A DNA stretch of 25,125 nt, from assembly GCA_958448375.1 (NCBI GenBank), contig CAUDDU010000001.1:1-25125 (forward strand). Reading direction: 5' to 3'. The position numbers and the translations under genes were made by a program. The stretch is from an uncultured Collinsella sp. Its GTDB lineage: Bacteria; Actinomycetota; Coriobacteriia; Coriobacteriales; Coriobacteriaceae. The notes beneath the pieces were generated by a model. That model was given only the letters and a program-made list of their open reading frames with translations. It did no database searches and was not told the origin of the DNA. This document shows positions 7,699-14,253 of the stretch, in pieces (positions within the stretch are counted from its first letter, which is position 1; every line of letters begins with the position of its first letter).

Positions 7699-9354
7699 AT
7701 GAGTGATTCGGGAGTAGATACTGTCCTTATCGAGCGCAGGATCGCCGCTATTGGAACAAAAGTTGACCAGATGACCACGAAGGTCGATAAGGTCGAATCG
7801 CAAATGGAGGAAGTGCGGAAGGACCTTAAAAAGCTCCGAAAGGACTTTCTCGAGATGATGCTCGAGCAGCGTCGTACCGCCGCACTTGAGCAGGCGACTA
7901 CGGAGCTCGTGAGCGTCCGGCAGGAGATGGACAAAAAGTTCGGCAACTACTCAGTGGTTCGAAACACCATGGTCGGTATTCTCCAGGCAACCGATGCGGC
8001 GCTCGTGCGCAAGGCGACGATTTCGACGGTCTCCGAGGAGTTAATGATCTCTACCCCGGACTACTGGCTGGCACCTGTCCTGGTTGCCCTTGCGGCATGG
8101 ATCAACAACAACCGAGATCTTGCAGAGCGCGCAATACGCGAGGCTGTCAAACGTGACAACGAGCACACGTCGCTTGCGATGGCTCTGATCTGCAGACGTA
8201 ATAACCGCACGGCTACGTGCTACGAATGGCTAGCGCGCTACTTCTCGACGCAAAACGCCGCCCGCATCGATGCCGATGCGATGGTCTACATCGATGCCTA
8301 TATCAACGGCATCTTCGGAACCGACGAAAAGCACCTGTGCGACGACTATATGGCGGGCTGGATCGAGCAGATCAGAAATCAGAGCCCTGAGTTCGAGAAT
8401 GAGCAGTCAGAGTCATGGGCGGAGTACTTTACCGGCTACGAGGAGGATATGAGCTCGAGATATCCGGCGCTCAAGGTGGTGGTCAAGGAGTTTGACTACA
8501 TCAATAAGTATCTCGGAAAAGTCGAGGCAATCGAGAGCATCTCCAATGACTTCGCCGACCTCAAGGCTTCTGATGTTGACGAGAGGACGCTTGCCGAGCA
8601 GGTTGACAGGCATTTGATGGAGCTCGTTAACTCCGATGACTCCAAGGAGCGAAATTTGCGCCGCCAGGAGGAGTATCTTCTTGCGGTCAAGGCATTTGGC
8701 GGAGACGTGGAGCGCGCCCGAGAGCTCGTCAATCGTCGCCGCGATGAGAAGCGTCAGCAGACGATGAACATCATCGACCAGATGACACGCTCGATGCGCG
8801 ACCAGAGTGCGTCTGTGGATGTGCATAAGAAGAAGACCGCGATTCAGTTTTTGGGTTCCTATATCAACGGTGGTTTCAACCGGTATCGCAAGAGCGACAT
8901 CCCCGAATTTCCGCAGGCGATCACCCTTGACTTCGACGGATGGACAAGCAGGGTGGTTACCGGCGATGAGGGTAATGCGCTGCGCGGCGATTATGTTCGC
9001 TATGTCGGTGAAGAGAAGAAAAAGGAGCTCGCTGAGCTTGATGTCAAGGTTGCGAAGGGCAACAAGAGCCACAAGATAGCGGCCGTTGTCCTCGCTGTTT
9101 TGGGAGTAGCTTTCTTTGCGTTTGTAAACCAGGTTATTGGCATTCTGCTTCTTGCGGGGGCTGGCTATTGTCTAGTAAAGACAAGCCTCTCGGGCAAGCA
9201 GTGCGCTGCGGAGGCAGAAGAGATTGAGGCCAAATACTCCAAACGCATCCAGGAAGGCTGTTCCGAGATCGATCTGGCGCTTAATCAGTGGAAGAGTGCG
9301 AAGGAAGCTGCGGCCGAGCGCAGCGACCTGCTTAAGCTTGAGAAGGTTGCCTAG
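7699..9354 (+). CDS. Coiled-coil protein with C-terminal membrane hairpin
   Basis: 551 residues. The ATG at 7699 follows GAAAGGTGG; a GTG three codons earlier is less likely. Residues about 8-75 form a coiled coil with heptad pattern (KVDQMTTKVDKVESQMEEV onward). The central 350 residues are helical and charged, with no recognised domain. A pair of hydrophobic segments at about 457-492 (IAAVVLAVLGVAFFAF, then VIGILLLAGAGYCLV) forms a membrane hairpin. A final coiled-coil-like helix (EAEEIEAKYSKRIQEG) follows. The design suggests a cytosolic scaffold tethered to the membrane. In position it could replace the coiled-coil PspA partner of comparable operons, but it is not a PspA homologue by any visible motif. 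Confidence 0.75.
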   Translation: MSDSGVDTVLIERRIAAIGTKVDQMTTKVDKVESQMEEVRKDLKKLRKDFLEMMLEQRRTAALEQATTELVSVRQEMDKKFGNYSVVRNTMVGILQATDAALVRKATISTVSEELMISTPDYWLAPVLVALAAWINNNRDLAERAIREAVKRDNEHTSLAMALICRRNNRTATCYEWLARYFSTQNAARIDADAMVYIDAYINGIFGTDEKHLCDDYMAGWIEQIRNQSPEFENEQSESWAEYFTGYEEDMSSRYPALKVVVKEFDYINKYLGKVEAIESISNDFADLKASDVDERTLAEQVDRHLMELVNSDDSKERNLRRQEEYLLAVKAFGGDVERARELVNRRRDEKRQQTMNIIDQMTRSMRDQSASVDVHKKKTAIQFLGSYINGGFNRYRKSDIPEFPQAITLDFDGWTSRVVTGDEGNALRGDYVRYVGEEKKKELAELDVKVAKGNKSHKIAAVVLAVLGVAFFAFVNQVIGILLLAGAGYCLVKTSLSGKQCAAEAEEIEAKYSKRIQEGCSEIDLALNQWKSAKEAAAERSDLLKLEKVA

Positions 9355-9397
9355 CCGGTAGGATTTGTCTCGATAATCCATGAATGGAGTGAAAAAG

Positions 9398-9589
9398 ATG
9401 GCTGATGAAGTGACTGATTTCGACCATAACGATGCTGCAATGCAGGACCTCGATGCATTGAGCGAGCTCGATAGTCTGTTTGAAGAGGACGAGCGACTGA
9501 AGCAAGCTGAGAACAATGTTTTGACCCAAAATCTCACGGGCTTTGCAAACTGCTTTCCCGATTGGGATTTGCATCCGCCGGTAGCGTAG
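9398..9589 (+). CDS. Small acidic protein, last gene of the SPFH cluster
   Basis: 63 residues. The ATG at 9398 is preferred because GGAG lies eight bases upstream; an in-frame ATG at 9380 has no site. The protein is strongly acidic with Asp/Glu repeats (DLDALSELDSLFEEDERL) and ends in a hydrophobic, Trp-containing tail (GFANCFPDWDLHPPVA). It has no signal peptide or membrane segment. It begins 43 nt after the coiled-coil gene and is on the same strand. Two hairpins follow it. It may be a regulator or a docking peptide for the cluster. The family is not recognised, and being so short it could still be a chance ORF, though start context and position favour a real gene. Confidence 0.6.
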   Translation: MADEVTDFDHNDAAMQDLDALSELDSLFEEDERLKQAENNVLTQNLTGFANCFPDWDLHPPVA

Positions 9590-9639
9590 AAAAGCGCTTG
9601 AAGCACAAGCTGCGATCATTTGGAAACATCGATGTTTCT

Positions 9640-9671
9640 GCGGGCTAGAAGCCATGGGGCTTTTGGCCCGC
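9640..9671 (+). terminator. Hairpin after the SPFH cluster, possible terminator
   Basis: Outer stem GCGGGC/GCCCGC (9640-9645, 9666-9671) encloses an inner stem AAGCC/GGCTT (9649-9653, 9658-9662) with a 4-nt loop. A short pyrimidine-rich stretch (TGGCTTTCAT) follows, not a clean U-run. It may end or stabilise the cluster transcript. Confidence 0.35.
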
Positions 9672-9678
9672 TGGCTTT

Positions 9679-9701
9679 CATATGCCGGTCGGCGGCATAT
9701 G
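9679..9701. repeat. Perfect 9-bp inverted repeat
   Basis: CATATGCCG (9679-9687) and CGGCATATG (9693-9701) are perfectly complementary around a 5-nt loop. It stands 7 nt after the previous hairpin. It could be a protein-binding site or a second hairpin of the 3' end; no promoter or gene overlaps it. Confidence 0.45.
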
Positions 9702-9790
9702 GCGTCAACCGTATTCTAGGTTCTTGGACGCCAGGCCGACTCGCTTCGGATCGGGCGCTACACCACCTTTCTCGACACCACCAACCTGAC

Positions 9791-9820
9791 AGGGCCTCGT
9801 CCGTTCTCGGGCGGGGCCCT
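9791..9820 (+). terminator. 13-bp hairpin ahead of the toxin-antitoxin operon
   Basis: The arms at 9791-9803 and 9808-9820 pair over 13 positions around a TTCT loop. Two of the pairs are T-G, which are stable only if the plus strand is the RNA, so a plus-strand terminator is likely. The following TTTGTGC is a weak U-tract. It would insulate the TA promoter from the SPFH cluster. Confidence 0.55.
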
Positions 9821-9856
9821 TTGTGCGGCCTTTCATATTTGCTATACTGCTAGCAA
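9821..9856 (+). promoter_or_regulatory. TA operon promoter with overlapping palindromic operator
   Basis: TTGTGC (9821-9826) and TATACT (9843-9848) are 16 nt apart and suit a housekeeping-sigma promoter 25 nt before the antitoxin start. TTGCTA (9839-9844) and TAGCAA (9851-9856) form an inverted repeat covering the -10 box. Autorepression by antitoxin binding is the usual arrangement in type II systems. An AGAGAGGAG ribosome site follows. Confidence 0.55.
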
Positions 9857-9872
9857 GTAGAGAGGAGCCGCT

Positions 9873-10217
9873 ATGGGTACAGCAACGGTGCAGGTCAACA
9901 CACGAATCAATCCTATGCTCAAGGCTGGTGGCGATGCGGTCCTAACACGCAATGGATTGGGGCCGAGCGATGCCATTCGTGCGCTTTGGGCCTATCTTGT
10001 CGAGCATCAAACGTTGCCGGGATTTATGGTGACGGATAAGCGTGAGGCACCCCATGCGGAGAACCTGGCCGAGCAGGGGTGTGGCCTAGCTTTTTCCTCG
10101 TTGGGGCTAAGCGCGTCGGATTTTGCACCGGCTGAATCTTCGGCGGAAGACTGGGATGCCGTACGAGATGATATGTATGACGCGATGATTGCCGACATTG
10201 AGGCGAATTGCCGATGA
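9873..10217 (+). CDS. RelB/DinJ-like antitoxin
   Basis: 114 residues, ATG after GAGAGGAG. The N-terminus TATVQVNTRINPMLKAGGDAVL with SDAIRALWAYLVEH matches the ribbon-helix-helix DNA-binding and dimerisation domain of RelB/DinJ antitoxins. The C-terminal half is longer than usual and acidic (AESSAEDWDAVRDDMYDAMIADIE), suitable for wrapping the toxin. It neutralises the PIN toxin encoded next, whose start overlaps this stop codon (ATGA), implying translational coupling. It probably represses its own promoter through the palindrome at 9839-9856. The call rests on the RHH pattern and gene order. Confidence 0.85.
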   Translation: MGTATVQVNTRINPMLKAGGDAVLTRNGLGPSDAIRALWAYLVEHQTLPGFMVTDKREAPHAENLAEQGCGLAFSSLGLSASDFAPAESSAEDWDAVRDDMYDAMIADIEANCR

Positions 10218-10681
10218 TTGAGGCAAAGCATCTCTTGGTGGATACGAACGTTTGGCTCGATTATTACCTGCAAGAGGGGGCGTTCGACGAAGCGAAGAGA
10301 TTAGTTGAACTGGCCGAGGCGGGAAAGATTGACCTTCTGTATGCGCCCACGACGGCAAAGGATGTGTTCTATATCCTGCCTCGGCGTCTAGCGCGGCGGA
10401 ATGCGAATGGGATTAACGTGTCGTTTGCCTCGGCGTCATGGGCCTGCATTGAGCACATGATGCAGGTGGCAACCGCCTCTCCGCTTTCGTTGGCAGAGTG
10501 CGAGATGGCGCGCATGCTTGGCAAACGCATGCCGGATCTTGAAGACAACCTCATCATCGCTTCGGGCGAGACGGCAGATGTTGACTACGTGGTTACGAGC
10601 GACCGGCGCATGCTGGAGGCGATGCCCGAAGTTTGCCTGACGCCTGCCCGCGCACTCGAGATGATTGGGATCCTCGGCTAA
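10214..10681 (+). CDS. PIN-domain ribonuclease toxin
   Basis: 155 residues from the ATG at 10214, which overlaps the antitoxin stop by four bases. The PIN fold acidic residues are visible: D10 in LLVDTNVWLDYY, E97 or nearby in LAECEMARML, D108/D111 in MPDLEDNLIIAS, and D130 in VVTSDRRML. PIN toxins are metal-dependent RNases that often cut tRNA or rRNA; the target here is unknown. The length fits a single PIN domain. It would be held inactive by the upstream antitoxin. Pairing of a RelB/DinJ-like antitoxin with a PIN rather than a RelE/YafQ toxin is a non-classical but known kind of combination. Confidence 0.88.
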   Translation: MIEAKHLLVDTNVWLDYYLQEGAFDEAKRLVELAEAGKIDLLYAPTTAKDVFYILPRRLARRNANGINVSFASASWACIEHMMQVATASPLSLAECEMARMLGKRMPDLEDNLIIASGETADVDYVVTSDRRMLEAMPEVCLTPARALEMIGILG

Positions 10682-10746
10682 CCCTGCCTGTCTCGTTTCG
10701 CTATCATATGGGGCATTGTGAACCTCATGCAACTTTGGAGGACGGT

Positions 10747-11214
10747 ATGGCGGATAACGCCGAGATGCTATTCTCGCCTGAGCTGGTGTTTTTTGATTGG
10801 GAGTGTGCGACGCCGGATGAGGTGTTTGCGCAGCTCGAGGACGAGCTCGCTCCGCGTGGCTACATTGCGCCCGGTTGGCTCGACGCCGTTCGCACACGTG
10901 AGGATGCCTATCCCACGGGCCTTGCCATGCCGGCGGCCAACATTGCCATCCCACATACCGATCCGGGATTTGTGGCCAAGCCCTATATCGCGGTGGTAAA
11001 GCCCGCCGCACCTGTGACGTTTAACGCGATGGCGGGCATGGGCGCTCCCGTGCCGGCGCAGATCGTCATCAATCTGGGCATTGCCGAGCCGGGCGGCCAG
11101 GTCGAGGCCCTGCAAGCGCTCATGAATATCTTTATGGACGCTGGCGCCGCGGCCGACGTGCTCGGCCAAACCACGCCGCAGGGCATGGTCGACGCCATCC
11201 GCCGCCACTTTTAG
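10747..11214 (+). CDS. PTS EIIA component, fructose/galactitol (EIIA-2) family, orphan
   Basis: 155 residues from the ATG at 10747 behind TTGGAGG. The phosphorylated histidine is H70 in the family motif MPAANIAIPHTDP. The rest (APVTFNAMAG...VPAQIVINLGIAEPGGQVEALQALMNIF in sequence) matches the EIIA type-2 fold, with a usual length near 150. It accepts phosphate from HPr and passes it to an EIIB. No EIIB or EIIC gene lies beside it, so it may serve a distant permease (galactitol-like is a fair guess) or act in regulation. It sits between the TA module and the foldase with its own ribosome site. Confidence 0.85.
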   Translation: MADNAEMLFSPELVFFDWECATPDEVFAQLEDELAPRGYIAPGWLDAVRTREDAYPTGLAMPAANIAIPHTDPGFVAKPYIAVVKPAAPVTFNAMAGMGAPVPAQIVINLGIAEPGGQVEALQALMNIFMDAGAAADVLGQTTPQGMVDAIRRHF

Positions 11215-11226
11215 GGCCGGCGCTTG

Positions 11227-11316
11227 GGGACTGTCCCTAACTGCCGGCAGAAAAGGAACGTCCCTAACTGCCGGGTCTGTCCCCTTTGCACCAAAATGGT
11301 GCAGATTAACCTGTCC
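11227..11316. repeat. Intergenic TGTCCC-type repeat cluster
   Basis: The gap 11215-11394 holds several related short repeats. GTCCCTAACTGCCGG occurs at 11233-11247 and again at 11260-11274 (27-nt period). GGGACTGTCCC (11227-11237) is a palindrome. TGCACCA/TGGTGCA with a 3-nt loop forms a hairpin at 11287-11303. CTGTCCCC recurs nearby at 11277-11284 and 11311-11318. The same TGTCCC core appears in other palindromes of this window, suggesting a REP-like family. Confidence 0.55.
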
Positions 11317-11394
11317 CCCATGCACCAAGTGTGCCGCGGGGGCTGCGTTGTGACACAATGGCGTTTGTTCGATTCGTGATGCGAAAGGCCAAAC

Positions 11395-12618
11395 ATGGCA
11401 AATAAGAAAAAGAACTCCGAGGCCGCGCCGACGCCCGAGCAGCGGGCTCGCGCCGCCTCCAGCTCTCGTAAGAAGCAGCGCAAGACGTACGTGTCTAAGA
11501 CCGTCAAGATCGTCCTGGTGGTTATCGGCGTGCTGGCAATGCTGCTTTCCGTCTCGGCCATGGCGTGCTCCGGTCTCATGTCGCAGACCGAAAGCACCAG
11601 CTCGGGCTACAAGCTCACCGGTGGTGTCGCCGCTACCATCAACGGCACCAACCTCACCGAGGACACCGTGACCAAGCAGATCATGAGCATGCGCACGTCC
11701 TACGGCTACACCAAGGACAAGGACTGGGCACAGTACCTGGTCGACAACGACCTCACGCCCAAGAAGTATCGCAAGCAGCTCATCGACTCCTACACGCAGC
11801 AGATTCTGCTTCAGCAAGCGCAGAAGGAGAATGGCGTGACGGTGTCGGACGAGGAGGTCGAGAAGGCTTGGAAGGACGCGTGCAAGAGCGCAGGCGGCGC
11901 CAAGACTTTTAAGGAGACTCTCAAGACCTACGGCTACACCGAGGACACCTACAAGGATTCGCTCAAGGAGAGCCTGGCGCAGCAGAAGCTCAAGGATGCC
12001 GTGGCACCCACCAACAAGCCCAAGGACAGCGAGATCGTCGATTACATCAACGAGAACCTGTCCAACTACAACGATGCCCGCCGCTCCTCGAATATCCTGA
12101 TCAAGGTCGATTCCGACGCTTCCGACGAAGACAAGGCTGCCGCCAAGGCCAAGGCGCAGGAGTGCCTGGACAAGATTAACTCCGGCGAGCTGAGCTTTGA
12201 GGACGCTGTGGAGCAGTACTCCGACGATACCGGCTCCAAGGAGAAGAAGGGCGATGTGGGCTGGGACAAGCTCACTACCTTCGTCGACAGCTACCAGGCG
12301 GCGCTCGAGGGACTCAACAAGGGCGATGTGAGCGGTGTCGTCGAGTCGACCTATGGTTATCACATCATCAAGTGCACCGACTACTTCCATGTCGATAATC
12401 AGGTCGATGACATTAAGCAGGTGCCCAAGGACATCAAGAAGTACGTCTCCAACGTGGTGAAGACGCAGGCGGCAAGCACCGCGTACAGCGAGTGGCTGGA
12501 GCAGTACAAGAAGGACGCCGACATCACCGTTAACCCCATGCCCAAGGACGTGCCGTACAACGTCAGCCTGAAGGGCGTCACCAAGAGTTCGACCGACGAT
12601 TCGTCGACGACTAAGTAA
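11395..12618 (+). CDS. PrsA-like parvulin peptidyl-prolyl isomerase (foldase)
   Basis: 407 residues, ATG after GAAAGGCC. A basic 36-residue cytosolic N-terminus leads to one membrane segment (about 37-57). A SurA_N-like helical region follows (80-210). A PpiC rotamase domain spans about 229-330 (SSNILIKVDS, then GDVGWDKL, and YGYHIIKCTDY at its end). The tail is Lys/Ser/Thr-rich. It would fold secreted proteins on the outer face of the membrane, including perhaps the surface proteins at 19008-22740. AMAC at 55-58 resembles a lipobox but the long basic head makes a transmembrane anchor more likely. The following YqeY gene is 54 nt downstream. Confidence 0.88.
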   Translation: MANKKKNSEAAPTPEQRARAASSSRKKQRKTYVSKTVKIVLVVIGVLAMLLSVSAMACSGLMSQTESTSSGYKLTGGVAATINGTNLTEDTVTKQIMSMRTSYGYTKDKDWAQYLVDNDLTPKKYRKQLIDSYTQQILLQQAQKENGVTVSDEEVEKAWKDACKSAGGAKTFKETLKTYGYTEDTYKDSLKESLAQQKLKDAVAPTNKPKDSEIVDYINENLSNYNDARRSSNILIKVDSDASDEDKAAAKAKAQECLDKINSGELSFEDAVEQYSDDTGSKEKKGDVGWDKLTTFVDSYQAALEGLNKGDVSGVVESTYGYHIIKCTDYFHVDNQVDDIKQVPKDIKKYVSNVVKTQAASTAYSEWLEQYKKDADITVNPMPKDVPYNVSLKGVTKSSTDDSSTTK

Positions 12619-12672
12619 TCATGGGGCGGTGCCCGCGTGAGCGCCGTCCACGCTATTGAGGAGGATATGCAG

Positions 12673-13116
12673 ATGACCAACGAAGAGCTGCAGAAGGAAA
12701 TGATCGCCGCCATGAAGGCTAAGGACAAGGTTCGCCTGTCCATCATTCGCCAGGTAAAGGCCGAGGTGAAGAATATCGAGGTCAACGAGCGCCGCGATGT
12801 GACCGAGGAAGACGTCAACAGCATGATCAAGCGTCTGATTAAGCAGACGAGCGAGACGCTGGAGATGTCCATTAAGGCCGGTACCGACCAGGAGCGTACC
12901 GACAACCTGACCGAGCAGGTCAAGATTCTGGAGAGCCTGCTGCCCGCGCAGGTTTCGGGCGAGGAGCTCGAGGCCCTGATCGAGCAGGTCATCGCCGAGC
13001 TGGGTGCGACCTCTAAGAAGCAGATGGGCCAGGTTATGGGCGCACTCGGCAAGGCCACCGGCGGCAACTTCGATAAGCCGGCCGCGGCAAAGATCGTCGG
13101 AGCCAAACTCGCGTAA
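12673..13116 (+). CDS. GatB/YqeY domain-containing protein
   Basis: 147 residues from the ATG at 12673. GAGGAGG is eight to nine bases upstream, whereas the ATG at 12667 is too close to that site and the GTG at 12637 lacks one. The length matches the stand-alone YqeY family. Family features include the start LQKEMIAAMKAKDKVRLSIIRQVKAEVKN (seen across residues 5-33), a central ILESLLPAQVSGEEL and the end ATGGNFDKPAAAKIVGAKL. It resembles the tRNA-binding tail domain of GatB and the family is linked to tRNA amidation or translation quality, though its exact role is unsettled. Probably co-transcribed with the foldase gene. Confidence 0.92.
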   Translation: MTNEELQKEMIAAMKAKDKVRLSIIRQVKAEVKNIEVNERRDVTEEDVNSMIKRLIKQTSETLEMSIKAGTDQERTDNLTEQVKILESLLPAQVSGEELEALIEQVIAELGATSKKQMGQVMGALGKATGGNFDKPAAAKIVGAKLA

Positions 13117-13120
13117 TTTG

Positions 13121-13146
13121 TTATGCGGTTTTACCAAACCGCGTAA
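13121..13146. terminator. Hairpin downstream of yqeY-like gene
   Basis: GCGGTTT (13125-13131) and AAACCGC (13136-13142) pair perfectly around TACC, and the stem extends to TTA/TAA with one mismatch. It starts 4 nt after the stop codon. No U-run follows, so termination would be weak or factor-assisted. Confidence 0.4.
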
Positions 13147-13160
13147 CGGCTCGACGCTGC

Positions 13161-13259
13161 AAACCCGTACACGCGGCAATCTGACGTTCAATTTCAAGGG
13201 CGCGACCATAAGGTCTGCGCCCTTTCATTTCACGTTACCTTGCTCGCGTGTACGGGTTT
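13161..13259. repeat. 99-nt nested palindrome
   Basis: Outer arms AAACCCGTACACGCG (13161-13175) and CGCGTGTACGGGTTT (13245-13259) are perfectly complementary over 15 bp. The interior contains a second hairpin AAGGGCGC/GCGCCCTT (13196-13203, 13216-13223) with GACC/GGTC inside. The stretches between inner and outer stems are partly complementary too, so the whole element could fold as one long rod. It lies in the gene-free stretch 13117-13513. It may be a MITE/REP-like element or a structured 3' UTR. Confidence 0.6.
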
Positions 13260-13340
13260 TCGCTGACTTATGCTCAACAAGGGCGGTTGTATTATTTTCG
13301 GGCCTGATGAAGGGCACCTCCCCTGGCTGGTCGTTGGGTG

Positions 13341-13407
13341 CTCATTGGGGACAGACTTAAATGAGTGTCCAATGAGCAGGTACTCATTTAAGTCTGTCCC
13401 CAATGAG
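13341..13407. repeat. Perfect 26-bp inverted repeat (REP-like, GGGGACAGACTT core)
   Basis: Arms at 13341-13366 and 13382-13407 are perfectly complementary over 26 positions, around a 15-nt loop. The core GGGGACAGACTT/AAGTCTGTCCCC resembles REP-type palindromes widespread in bacterial genomes. The loop repeats part of the arm sequence (CCAATGAG), hinting at internal duplication. It precedes the ABC transporter promoter region by about 65 nt. Confidence 0.7.
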
Positions 13408-13472
13408 TGGGTTAAAGGTTGCGGGTTCTTTACGGGAATGTAGTGTGGGCTGCGGAAACGCGGTTCTTTCCG

Positions 13473-13478
13473 TACAAT
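13473..13478 (+). promoter_or_regulatory. Possible -10 box of the amino-acid ABC operon
   Basis: TACAAT lies 36 nt before the ATP-binding protein start codon and 66 nt after the palindrome. No good -35 box is seen at 16-18 nt spacing, so the call is tentative. Confidence 0.3.
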
Positions 13479-13513
13479 AGTGCAACTCGTGTAAACGCAG
13501 GGAAGGGACATTC

Positions 13514-14245
13514 ATGGCAGACATGATCGAGATCAAGCATCTCAACAAGTACTTTGGCGACCTGCATGTGCTCAAAGATATCAATCTCACCGTCAAGCGC
13601 GGCGAGAAGCTCGTAATGATTGGGCCTTCCGGTTCGGGTAAGTCGACGCTCATCCGTTGTGTCGATTATCTTGAGGAGCCCACATCGGGCGAGGTCGTCA
13701 TCGACGGTACGCCGCTCACCAAAAAGAATCACCTGGAGATGGCTCGCAAGTATAGTTCTATGGTGTTTCAGCAGTTCAACCTGTATCCCAACATGACGGT
13801 GCTCGGCAACCTGACGCTCGCGCCCATCAAGCTGCAAAAGAAGAGCAAAGAGGAGGCGACCGAGATCGCCATCGCCGCGCTCAAGCGCGTCGGCATGGCG
13901 CATAAGGCCGGCGAGTATCCGCAGAACCTCTCGGGTGGTCAGCAGCAGCGCATCGCCATCGCCCGTGCCCTGTGCACCAAGCAGCCCATCATCCTGTTTG
14001 ACGAGCCGACCTCGGCGCTCGACCCCGAGATGGTCCAGGAAGTCCTGGACGTTATGATTGAGCTCGCGCAGGAGGATATCACCATGATCTGCGTGACGCA
14101 TGAGATGGGCTTTGCGCGCCAGGTGGCCGACCGCGTCATCTTTATGGAGGACGGCCGTATTCTGGAGGAGGGCACGCCCGAGCACTTCTTCGATAACCCC
14201 GAGAACCCGCGCTGCCGCGAGTTCCTGTCCAAGATTCTGCACTAG
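13514..14245 (+). CDS. Polar amino-acid ABC transporter ATP-binding protein (GlnQ-like)
   Basis: 243 residues, ATG behind GGGAAGGGA. Motifs: Walker [10 protein letters not shown] at 37-45, Q-loop Q86 in [13 protein letters not shown], signature LSGGQ at 139-143, Walker B IILFDE at 159-164, D-loop SALDPEM and switch H196 in VTHEMGFAR. Length and motif wording match the PAAT importer class (GlnQ, HisP, ArtP). It hydrolyses ATP on the cytosolic face to drive uptake by the two permeases encoded downstream. The binding-protein gene starts nine bases after its stop, so the four genes form one operon in the order ATPase, binding protein, permease, permease. Confidence 0.95.
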   Translation: MADMIEIKHLNKYFGDLHVLKDINLTVKRGEKLVMIGPSGSGKSTLIRCVDYLEEPTSGEVVIDGTPLTKKNHLEMARKYSSMVFQQFNLYPNMTVLGNLTLAPIKLQKKSKEEATEIAIAALKRVGMAHKAGEYPQNLSGGQQQRIAIARALCTKQPIILFDEPTSALDPEMVQEVLDVMIELAQEDITMICVTHEMGFARQVADRVIFMEDGRILEEGTPEHFFDNPENPRCREFLSKILH

Positions 14246-14253
14246 GCGCGGTG

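Noticed and set aside
10768..12390. Long minus-strand ORF opposite the EIIA and foldase genes
   Set aside because: It is an antisense shadow of the high-GC coding strand, spans two real genes with known domains and lacks a recognisable motif or ribosome site.
11395..12618. Lipoprotein status for the foldase
   Set aside because: AMAC is a poor lipobox and a 36-residue basic cytosolic head precedes the hydrophobic segment, so a transmembrane anchor is more likely.
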